Origin: Olsenella sp. KH3B4 | Lineage (GTDB): Bacteria > Actinomycetota > Coriobacteriia > Coriobacteriales > Atopobiaceae | DNA length: 35,697 nucleotides | Direction of reading: 5' to 3' | NCBI GenBank assembly: GCA_900111695.1 | Contig: FOHD01000014.1 | Span: 1-35,697, forward strand | Shown here: one piece after another, positions 7,459-14,142 of the stretch | Layout of the letters: each line of letters starts with the position of its first letter | Numbering within the stretch: position 1 is the stretch's first letter | The notes under the pieces: model-generated | Told to the model about the DNA's origin: nothing | What the model saw: the letters and a program-made list of their open reading frames with translations, nothing else | Databases searched by the model: none | Made by a program: the position numbers and the translations under genes

Positions 7459-8373
7459 ATGGATTTGCTTGCAAGCATTCTTTACGACACCGTTTACCAT
7501 GCCGCCCCCATCATCCTGTGCGTCATTGGAGGAGTGTTTGCCTATCAGGCCAATGTTCTTAACATTGCTCTCGAAGGAATGATGGGAATTGGTGCGTTTG
7601 CCTCTACTCTAACTGTATATTTCACAAACAGCCTCGTTTTGGGACTTCTTGCGGGTGTTTTCGCGGCCCTAATATTTGGCGTCGCCTTCTCAGTGATGGG
7701 CGTCACGCTAAAGGGAAACGTAATCATCATTGGTGTTGCCCTCAACCTCCTCGTGACTGCAATTGCGGGATTTGTCATGGTGAGGATGAACGTTGCAAAC
7801 ATCTCGCTGTCAAACCTGAACGTATCTGACCTGCAGGTTACCATTCCCGGCATCGATGCGATTCCCATCCTGGGGCCAATCGTTTCCGGGCATCCTATCC
7901 TCACGTACGTCGCCTTTATTGGCATTTGGCTAATGTGGATGCTCTCCTATCGGACGAAGTTTGGCACGTACGTTCGGGTGGTTGGCGAGAATGAGGACGC
8001 TGCAAAGTCGCTCGGCCTCAAGACGAACTTCTACAAGATAGTCGCTATTCTCATTGGCGCCCTGACCTGCGGCCTTGCAGGAATCAACCTCTCGACAGAA
8101 CGTCTAGGCCTCTACACAAACGGCATGACCGCAGGCAGGGGATTTGTCGCGATTGCCGCAATCTACTGTGGTCGAGGAGACCCCCTTAAGTCCTCGCTGT
8201 ATGCAATTCTCTTCGGCTTTGCCCGTTCTCTCTCGATTAACCTCGCCATCTATGCGGGGCCCGCGGCGGGGCTCTTTGACGTGATCCCGTATGTCGTGAT
8301 GGTTGTCGTGCTCCTTGTTGTGCAGATTTCCAAGCGGCGCAACGTACGCACGAGGGGGTTCGCAAATGGATAG
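7459..8373 (+). CDS. Nucleoside ABC transporter permease 2 (BPD_transp_2 family)
   Basis: A 304-residue membrane protein with about eight to nine spans, starting at ATG 7459 behind GAGGAGG. It shares the family's N-terminal motif (GGVFAYQANVLNIALEGMMG) and the coupling loop FGTYVRVVGENEDAAKSLGL. It is the shorter partner of the two-permease set, matching YufQ/NupC-like proteins in length. It begins two bases after the stop of permease 1, and its own stop overlaps the next gene. Together with the ATPase and lipoprotein this completes a four-part importer, so uptake of a nucleoside or a close derivative is the expected function of the operon's front half. Confidence 0.9.
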   Translation: MDLLASILYDTVYHAAPIILCVIGGVFAYQANVLNIALEGMMGIGAFASTLTVYFTNSLVLGLLAGVFAALIFGVAFSVMGVTLKGNVIIIGVALNLLVTAIAGFVMVRMNVANISLSNLNVSDLQVTIPGIDAIPILGPIVSGHPILTYVAFIGIWLMWMLSYRTKFGTYVRVVGENEDAAKSLGLKTNFYKIVAILIGALTCGLAGINLSTERLGLYTNGMTAGRGFVAIAAIYCGRGDPLKSSLYAILFGFARSLSINLAIYAGPAAGLFDVIPYVVMVVVLLVVQISKRRNVRTRGFANG

Positions 8374-8953
8374 GTCCAAAGAGCAAAAAACTGGGAGTGC
8401 CCTTCTCGTTGTCGACATGCTGCGAGACTTTACGGATCCCAACGGGCTGGTCTTTTATCCCCAGAACCGCGAGATCCTCCCAAAGGTGAAGAAGGTTATC
8501 GATGTCTGCAGAGATGCGGGGATTCTTATCGTCTTCCTTAAGCACTTCAACAGGGTTGGCAAGGTTGATGAGAAGGCCTCTTCGATGAGACCAAATTGCA
8601 TTGAAGGCTCATGGGGAGACGAAATAGACCCGATGCTGAAAGTGGACCTCGCCAGGGACTATGTCATCAAAAAGCGGAGATACTCAGGCTTCTTTGGTAC
8701 GGACCTCGACCTTGTCCTTCGGGAAAACAATGTCCGAAACGTTATTGTCGTGGGAACAAAGACGAACTGCTGCATCCGCGCAACAGTTACCGATGCGTTC
8801 TACCTCGACTACAGACCTATCGTGATCCGCGAGTGCGTGGCAACGGACTCTGACGTCGTCAACCAGGTACATCTTGAGGACATTCGTAAGTACCTAGGCG
8901 AAGTTATTGGGATGGATGAGCTGTTTGCTCGAGTTAGGGAGGGGGCGCTTTGA
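8366..8953 (+). CDS. Isochorismatase-fold amidohydrolase (nicotinamidase/cysteine hydrolase family)
   Basis: A 195-residue cytoplasmic enzyme. The family's catalytic triad is visible: Asp17 in LLVVDMLRDF, Lys103 in VIKKRRYSGFFGT, and a cysteine in GTKTNCCIRATVTDAF (Cys136 by alignment, Cys135 beside it). Members hydrolyse C-N bonds in compounds such as nicotinamide, N-carbamoyl amines and ureidoacrylate, or the vinyl ether of isochorismate. With a nucleoside importer and a nucleoside phosphorylase nearby, release of an amide nitrogen from a base (for example nicotinamide) or from a pyrimidine breakdown product is plausible. The substrate cannot be read from the sequence. The start at ATG 8366 follows GAGGGGG and overlaps the permease by 8 bp. 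Confidence 0.88.
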   Translation: MDRSKEQKTGSALLVVDMLRDFTDPNGLVFYPQNREILPKVKKVIDVCRDAGILIVFLKHFNRVGKVDEKASSMRPNCIEGSWGDEIDPMLKVDLARDYVIKKRRYSGFFGTDLDLVLRENNVRNVIVVGTKTNCCIRATVTDAFYLDYRPIVIRECVATDSDVVNQVHLEDIRKYLGEVIGMDELFARVREGAL

Positions 8954-9918
8954 TGGGCGGGGGAGTCGTATTGACGTCTGGGTACGTGAGCATGGATCAT
9001 ATGATTGAGATCTCGACTCCGGCTCGTGTGGGGTATACGTCCATCATCACCAACAGCACCTGTACGAAAACATATTACGGCGGTTGCTCGGTAAACATTG
9101 CATATGCGCTCAGCAAACTCGGTATTCCTGCGAAGCCGATTCTGAGGGTTGGGGATGACTGGGAAGAGAATGGATTTCGCTCTTTCCTCGAGGATGCCGG
9201 TGTGGGCACGGATGCGATTACCGTAATTCCTGGTGAGGCCACCTCGGCCAGCTACCTTATCCAGGACGTGGACGGGCAGCACATTACCTGCTACTATCCC
9301 GGTCCAATGGCCCCTGAGTTCTTTGCACCCCTGCCCGATGAATTATTTGAAGGCGTTGGGCTTGGGGTCATTACGGTGGCGTCGCAGCGGGATAACGAGG
9401 AGTTCTTTGAGAAGTGCAGGTCGCACGGGATTCCCATCGCATTTGGGATGAAAGCCGATGAGACGGCGTTTCCAAGGGAGTTTCTCAAGAAGCTTCTCTG
9501 CCATTCGACGATTGTTTTTACAAACGAATCGGAGCGCCGCTGCATCGAGAGGATGTTCGGCCTCGAGACCATGGAGGACATTCTCTCCGATGAAGTCCAT
9601 GCGGTCGTTACGACGTACGGCTCGAAGGGATCCGCGTGGTCCCATCGCTTGCCGGATGGCAGCGTCGAACGCGGCTCGGTGGGTGTCGTTCCGTGTCCCA
9701 ATGTCGTGGATGCTACGGGCGGTGGGGATGCCTATATGAGCGGTTTCTTGTATGGCTGGGTGCGGGGGAAGGACCTTGCGGAGTGCTGCAGACTCGGCGC
9801 AACGCTCTCTTCCTTTGTTCTCGAGCAATACGGCTGCTGCAGTTCCGTTCCCAACGAAGCCGAGCTCCTCAAGAGACTTGAGGAGAGTCGCGAGGTAATA
9901 GGAAGGATGCGTGACTAG
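8953..9918 (+). CDS. PfkB-family carbohydrate/nucleoside kinase
   Basis: A 321-residue ribokinase-type enzyme. The N-terminal substrate motif is YYGGCSVNIAYALSKLG (residues 41-57), and the C-terminal signature is DATGGGDAYMSGFLYGW, with the anion-hole glycines and the catalytic base Asp259. PfkB enzymes transfer phosphate from ATP to sugars, sugar phosphates or nucleosides (ribokinase, nucleoside kinase, pseudouridine kinase, phosphofructokinase). Placement directly before a nucleoside phosphorylase suggests action on the imported nucleoside or the released pentose or pentose 1-phosphate. ATG 8953 shares its A with the preceding TGA stop and follows GGGAGGGGG, so translation is coupled. The usual GAGD is GGGD here, a tolerated variant. 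Confidence 0.9.
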   Translation: MGGGVVLTSGYVSMDHMIEISTPARVGYTSIITNSTCTKTYYGGCSVNIAYALSKLGIPAKPILRVGDDWEENGFRSFLEDAGVGTDAITVIPGEATSASYLIQDVDGQHITCYYPGPMAPEFFAPLPDELFEGVGLGVITVASQRDNEEFFEKCRSHGIPIAFGMKADETAFPREFLKKLLCHSTIVFTNESERRCIERMFGLETMEDILSDEVHAVVTTYGSKGSAWSHRLPDGSVERGSVGVVPCPNVVDATGGGDAYMSGFLYGWVRGKDLAECCRLGATLSSFVLEQYGCCSSVPNEAELLKRLEESREVIGRMRD

Positions 9919-10666
9919 CATGGAGACGCTCTATCTGAAAGCGGAGAAGACGACGGTTGCGCCCTACGTTATCTTTTCGGGCGACCCGTGGCGCGTTGAG
10001 GTTCTGAAGCGTTACTTGGACAATCTGACTCACGTTGCGTTTAACAGGGAGTTTAATACGTATACGGGAAGCTATCAGGGTGTCCCAATTACGGTGAGCT
10101 CTACGGGAATCGGTGCGCCATCCGCGGCAATCGCATTGGAGGAAATGTACGAAGCGGGAATGAAGGTTGCCGTTAGGATGGGAACCTCCATGTCGCTCCT
10201 GGATGACATGCTGGGCCATTTCATCATCCCGGCAGCTGTAGTAAGACGCGATGGCACGAGTGCCACCTACGTCGAGCGCGGTTATCCCGCCGTCGCTGAC
10301 ATCGAGCTTGTCAATGCAATGAATGAGACGGTCGCGGACCATGGTCGCAGGTACCTTAACGGGATAACTTGCAGCATGGATGGCTTCTACACCCAAATGC
10401 ACGACTCGCGTCTGTCCAAGGAACAGGGGAGGGACATCTCCTCGACCTTTAATGAGATGAAGAAGCTTCATGTCTGCGCGATTGATATGGAGTCAAGCTG
10501 CATTCTCACGGTTGCGAGACTCATGGGTGTAAAGGCTTGCGTCGTTACTGTCGCCACTGTCTTGGAAAATCTTAAAGACAGTCTCAAGGGGGAGGAAAGG
10601 ACATCGGCAGAGGACTTGCTCTGCCGGGTAACCCTCGAAGGACTTGCGCGATTTGCAGAAGCTTGA
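9911..10666 (+). CDS. Nucleoside phosphorylase, uridine phosphorylase-like (PNP/UDP family)
   Basis: A 251-residue enzyme that aligns by eye with E. coli uridine phosphorylase along its length. Shared landmarks are the phosphate-binding SGDPWRVE near the start, SSTGIGAPSAAIALEE, VRMGTSMSLL, RRDGTSATYVERGYPAVAD and AIDMESSCILTVARL, whose Met-Glu contacts the ribose. The reaction splits a nucleoside with phosphate into a free base and pentose 1-phosphate. Compared with uridine phosphorylase, SMS replaces TTG after RxGT, so base preference may differ. The GTG at 9911 is chosen because AGGAAGG lies four bases upstream; an ATG at 9920 in the same frame is possible but sits 13 bases from that site. 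The gene overlaps the kinase by 8 bp. Confidence 0.9.
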   Translation: MTSMETLYLKAEKTTVAPYVIFSGDPWRVEVLKRYLDNLTHVAFNREFNTYTGSYQGVPITVSSTGIGAPSAAIALEEMYEAGMKVAVRMGTSMSLLDDMLGHFIIPAAVVRRDGTSATYVERGYPAVADIELVNAMNETVADHGRRYLNGITCSMDGFYTQMHDSRLSKEQGRDISSTFNEMKKLHVCAIDMESSCILTVARLMGVKACVVTVATVLENLKDSLKGEERTSAEDLLCRVTLEGLARFAEA

Positions 10667-10709
10667 TATGGCCCTTCGGTAGAGGGCTCTGGAGGAAAGG
10701 AAGAGAGAG

Positions 10710-11507
10710 ATGGAGAACATCGGTGATGTCATCAAGGTGCGCGGGGGATTTGTAATCGGCATGGTGCATTGCCTTCCGCTCCCAGGGTCGCCTTCTTATC
10801 AGGGCGACATCGACAAGGTAATGGAACGGGCCGTCGAAGATGCGAGAACGCTCGAGCGCGGTGGCGTTGACGCAGTGATGGTTGAGAACACTAACGACAA
10901 TCCGTTTACTGAGTTTATCTCGAAGACCCAAGTTGCGGCTCTCTCTGCAGCCACGGCGCTTGTGAAAAAGGAAGTTGGCATTCCCGTTGGCGTGGATGCC
11001 TCGTTCAACGATTGTGAGGCCAGCCTTGGCATTGCCGTCGCGAACGACTGCGACTTTGTTCGCGTGCCGGCGTTTGTCGATACGGTTGTGAACTGGTGCG
11101 GCGTTGTTTCTCCGTGCGCTTACAAAGTGATCGATCTGCGCAAACGCCTCAATGCCGAGAACGTTATGCTGCTTTGCGACATCCAGGTGAAGCATAGCAA
11201 CATGCTCCTGTCGCAGGTTCCCATTGAGGAGAGCGCGAAGAATGCCGTTGCTGCCGGTGCTGACGCAATCGTTGTTACGGGTACGACTACGGGCGAAGAA
11301 ACGCCAATCGACATGATTCAGCGAGTTAAGAACGTTGTTGACATTCCGGTAATGGCGGGGTCGGGTATCAACCCGGCCGACATTGCCGAGCAATTCAGGA
11401 TTGCCGATGGAGCAATTGTGGGGTCCACATTCAAGAAGGGCGGCCTTACGACCAATACCGTTGATTACGAGCTCGTGAGAAAGCTCCTCGCTCCTCTCGG
11501 CAGATAA
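10710..11507 (+). CDS. BtpA/SgcQ-family TIM-barrel protein
   Basis: A 265-residue protein of the BtpA family: GMVHCLPLPGSPSYQGDIDK near the N-terminus, GGVDAVMVENTNDNPF, LLCDIQVKHSNML, a GTTTGEETPIDMIQRVK strand-loop and a C-terminal phosphate-binding type end (VMAGSGINPADI then GAIVGSTFKKGG). BtpA was first linked to photosystem I biogenesis in cyanobacteria, while SgcQ lies in an uncharacterised E. coli sugar operon. The enzymatic role of the family is unsettled, and the phosphate-site signature suggests a sugar-phosphate or nucleotide-like substrate. Here it sits in a nucleoside breakdown operon, after a purine-rich ribosome site (GGAGGAAAGGAAGAGAG). A lyase, epimerase or aldolase role on the pentose phosphate is a guess from fold and context. 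Confidence 0.87.
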   Translation: MENIGDVIKVRGGFVIGMVHCLPLPGSPSYQGDIDKVMERAVEDARTLERGGVDAVMVENTNDNPFTEFISKTQVAALSAATALVKKEVGIPVGVDASFNDCEASLGIAVANDCDFVRVPAFVDTVVNWCGVVSPCAYKVIDLRKRLNAENVMLLCDIQVKHSNMLLSQVPIEESAKNAVAAGADAIVVTGTTTGEETPIDMIQRVKNVVDIPVMAGSGINPADIAEQFRIADGAIVGSTFKKGGLTTNTVDYELVRKLLAPLGR

Positions 11508-11535
11508 ACAACGGTTCAATTATCGGTACGTCCAC

Positions 11536-11555
11536 TCCAACGAAATCTCGTTGGA
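11536..11555 (+). other. Small stem-loop before the alcohol dehydrogenase gene
   Basis: TCCAACGA pairs perfectly with TCGTTGGA around the loop AATC, just upstream of the ribosome site AAAGGCGG. With no T run it is probably an mRNA processing or stability element inside the operon. Confidence 0.45.
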
Positions 11556-11576
11556 AAGAAAGGCGGTTTGACAACT

Positions 11577-12728
11577 ATGATGAGGCCTATGAAGCTCGCG
11601 GGTAGTGAGTTGATGTTCGGCAGGGGATGCCTCGAGTACATAAAGACGTCTGTGCGTTGCAAGAAGGCATTTATCGTTATTGGTGGCCATGCGGTCGAGC
11701 GCAATGGCTCTCTGGAGAAGGTCGAAGAGTACTTTCACGATGGAGGTGCTGAGACCTTCGTGTTTAGGGGGGTGGAGCCTGACCCCCATTTCTCTACCGT
11801 TTGCCGTGGCGCACAAAGCATGCTCGAGCAGAAGCCCGACATGATTTGCGCCCTGGGCGGAGGGTCTGTCATGGATGCCGCCAAGACCATGTGGGTGATG
11901 TACGAGCACCCAGAGCTCAAGGATCTTGACCAGATTCTGCATACCAAGCCGCTGCCAAAGCTCCGTTCGAAAGCGCGCTTTATGTGCATTCCCACTACGT
12001 CTGGTACTGCATCTGAGGTTTCGCGCTCCGTCGTCATCACAGATGATGAGAAGGGTCGCAAACATGGGCTTGGGGACATGGAGATGATGCCAGATATCGC
12101 GATCTGCGATCCTGATGTAACAAAAAGCATGCCGCAACACGTTACCGCCGAAACCGGAATGGATGCGCTTACCCATGCCGTCGAGGCTCTTGTCTCCAAC
12201 AGGGCAAATTATGTTGCTGACATACTTGCCACGGCGGCCGCAGTCGACATTGTTAAGTGGCTTCCCAAGGCATACGCAGATGGTGACAACATGCAGGCGC
12301 GCGAGGTGATGTGCGATGCGTCAATGACCGCAGGCCTCGCTTTCACGAACGTCTCGCTCGGGATTGATCACTCGATGGCCCAGACCATCGGGGGGTTCTT
12401 CCCGATTGCGCACGGGCGCATCTGCGCGATTCTTCTTCCCTACACCATCGAGTGGAACAGTAGGGATGAGTGGGCCAGGAAGCGCTACGCAGACCTTGCG
12501 AGCAAAATGGGTGCAACAGATTTGGCGCAGCTCGTGCGCGACCTCAACACGCAGCTTGGCATTCCCAACACGGTAAAGGATGCGGGCATTGACGAGGCGG
12601 CTTACCTAAGCAGCCTGCAGGAGATGGCGGAAACCTCGCTTCACGACGGATGCACAAAGACGAACCCCGTTATTCCAACAGTTCCAGAATTCGCTGACCT
12701 TCTCAAGAAGGCTTACTACGGTGCGTGA
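11577..12728 (+). CDS. Iron-containing (type III) alcohol dehydrogenase, variant site
   Basis: A 383-residue NAD(P)-dependent dehydrogenase of the Fe-ADH/FucO family. The N-terminal Rossmann part has ALGGGSVMDAAK (GGGS at 94-97) and CIPTTSGTASEVS. The metal site has GMDALTHAVEA (Asp196, His200) and IDHSMAQTIGGFFPIAHGRICA (His265, His279). Residue 269 is Gln in HSMAQ, where most family members, including the second copy at 22009-23166, have His; in FucO the equivalent residue lies next to the metal site and is not a ligand. The substrate may therefore differ from a simple short aldehyde. The ATG at 11577 is preferred over the TTG at 11568 for spacing from AAAGGCGG. In context it may interconvert an aldehyde and alcohol formed by sugar cleavage in this operon. 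Confidence 0.9.
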   Translation: MMRPMKLAGSELMFGRGCLEYIKTSVRCKKAFIVIGGHAVERNGSLEKVEEYFHDGGAETFVFRGVEPDPHFSTVCRGAQSMLEQKPDMICALGGGSVMDAAKTMWVMYEHPELKDLDQILHTKPLPKLRSKARFMCIPTTSGTASEVSRSVVITDDEKGRKHGLGDMEMMPDIAICDPDVTKSMPQHVTAETGMDALTHAVEALVSNRANYVADILATAAAVDIVKWLPKAYADGDNMQAREVMCDASMTAGLAFTNVSLGIDHSMAQTIGGFFPIAHGRICAILLPYTIEWNSRDEWARKRYADLASKMGATDLAQLVRDLNTQLGIPNTVKDAGIDEAAYLSSLQEMAETSLHDGCTKTNPVIPTVPEFADLLKKAYYGA

Positions 12729-12772
12729 AGGCCCGAATGGGAGTTGCGTCCACCATGGAGGAGGAATACTAA

Positions 12773-13489
12773 ATGAAGCTCATTCTCTATCTCTCAAATG
12801 GGTACCCGACCATCGAGAGCAGCATCGAGATGGCAAAGACTTACGTCGATGCAGGCTGCGACATGATTGAGATGGATTTCCCCAGTCGCAATCCCTTCCT
12901 GGAGGGGGACTTCATTGCTGGCAGGATGGCTGCCGCCCTCAAGAATGAGACAAACTACGATAGGTACATGGAGGGCATGGCAAAAGCTCGCAAGCTGCTT
13001 CCGGATACCAAGTTCATCATCATGACCTACGAGAATACGGTTCTCGAAATTGGCGTCTCTCGATTTGTCGCCTTTTGCAAAGAGAATGGATTTGAAGACA
13101 TCATCTTGGTTGGACCTGATGGGGACGCGGTTAAGGACGAGCTTATCGGATCAGGTCTCAAAATCAGCTGCTACGTGCAGTTCAACCTTCCGGAAGAGGA
13201 AGTCCGCCAGGCGCTGGAGTCGAACGGATTTACTTACATGCAAGCCGTTCCTGCACCTGGACAGGCAACCCCCCAGCATCCGACGCTAATGTCTTGCATT
13301 GACTACTTGCGCGAGCGGGGCTTGAAGAATCCGATTTATTGTGGAGTTGGAGTGCACACTCCGGAAGACGCGCAGATGGTGAAGGAGGCTGGCGGCGACG
13401 GAATCTTCGTCGGGTCAACCATCCTTAAACTTCACGACAACATCCCCGCGCTTATTGAGAAGATCCGTGAGTTCAAAGAGAAGTGCTGA
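12773..13489 (+). CDS. Tryptophan synthase alpha-like TIM-barrel protein (no TrpB partner)
   Basis: A 238-residue TrpA-fold protein, about 30 residues shorter than TrpA. It opens MKLILYLSNGYPTIESSIEM like TrpA (TAGDP region). The catalytic Glu49 equivalent is present in MIEMDFPSRNPFLEGDFI, and the position of Asp60 is a Glu. The C-terminal phosphate-binding elements are GVGVHTPEDAQMVKEAGGDG and IFVGSTILK. TrpA cleaves indole-3-glycerol phosphate into indole and glyceraldehyde 3-phosphate by a retro-aldol step. There is no trpB or other tryptophan gene here; it ends a nucleoside catabolic operon. A retro-aldol cleavage of a phosphorylated sugar or C-substituted sugar phosphate is therefore an attractive but unproven role. 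GGAGGAATACTAA precedes the ATG. Confidence 0.85.
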   Translation: MKLILYLSNGYPTIESSIEMAKTYVDAGCDMIEMDFPSRNPFLEGDFIAGRMAAALKNETNYDRYMEGMAKARKLLPDTKFIIMTYENTVLEIGVSRFVAFCKENGFEDIILVGPDGDAVKDELIGSGLKISCYVQFNLPEEEVRQALESNGFTYMQAVPAPGQATPQHPTLMSCIDYLRERGLKNPIYCGVGVHTPEDAQMVKEAGGDGIFVGSTILKLHDNIPALIEKIREFKEKC

Positions 13490-13535
13490 GCAGCCGATTA
13501 GTTGTCGCAGCACAATCTAGTGAGCCAAACACGAA

Positions 13536-13565
13536 GCGGCCCCTGTCCGAGACAGCAGGGGCCGC
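13536..13565 (+). terminator. Strong hairpin ending the nucleoside operon
   Basis: GCGGCCCCTG pairs with CAGGGGCCGC (10 bp, no mismatch) 47 bp after the TrpA-like stop. The sequence after it (GTTGTAC) has few T residues. Position and strength still make it the best candidate for the operon's 3' end. Confidence 0.65.
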
Positions 13566-14142
13566 GTTGTACGAACTGGCAGAGAGACTTCTCTGTTTTG
13601 CCCGTCGGGTGTAGCGGCTATACTGTCTGGTCTGCGCCTCTGGATCTTCGTCGCCTGCGGCATCATTTCGACCGAGTAGAGAAGGTGTCCCGGCCGTGGT
13701 GGCTTGGGCCGCGTGACTTCTCCTGAATGGTGTTTCGTATGGTTCAATTTCTTGCACGTCATTTATTGCGCGGATGGTATTTTTGCACCATGCAAATGCC
13801 GATACGATTCCCAGGCGGCCTGGCTCTCTGTAACGCTCTATTGAACGGTGGGTTTTTCACCTTAAATGGTTCATTAATATCGAGTTCGAACTAATCTCTC
13901 TTTTTTAATTAAACAATATATATTTGTGCCGTGGTGAAACTGCCCTGTGGTTATAGGGAGATGGTTTAAATAAAGGCAAGGTAGATGGTGCTATCCATCC
14001 CTCTTAACTAAGTGCATGCAACTTTGAGTACAGTCGTTTGCATGTGACTCATGTGTCAGTTTTCCTCATATTGGTAATTCTCGCGAATCTCGCAAGGCGT
14101 GAAAATAGAGACCAGAGATGGCATAAGACAAAGGAGGGGATT
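13566..14142 (+). promoter_or_regulatory. 577-bp AT-rich control region before the PRD regulator
   Basis: No gene is supported. About 13600-13740 contains a short hydrophobic open stretch on the + strand ending near 13677 (ILSGLRLWIFVACGIIS) with no start or ribosome site; it may be a gene remnant. From 13790 the sequence turns AT-rich, unlike the genes around it. It holds palindromes AGTTCGAACT (13883-13892) and TTTAATTAAA (13905-13914) and a small stem GATGG/CCATC near 13985-13999. These are candidate operators, antiterminator elements or catabolite sites for the PTS operon. A frame open through 14038-14142 joins the regulator but lacks a ribosome site until AAGGAGGGG at 14131-14139. Confidence 0.4.

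Noticed and set aside
12773..13489. Calling the TrpA-like gene trpA
   Set aside because: No trpB or other tryptophan genes, shortened length and catabolic operon context make a biosynthetic label misleading.
13600..13680. Small hydrophobic peptide gene downstream of the nucleoside operon
   Set aside because: The open stretch has no start codon with a ribosome site and lies next to the terminator; treated as a possible remnant only.
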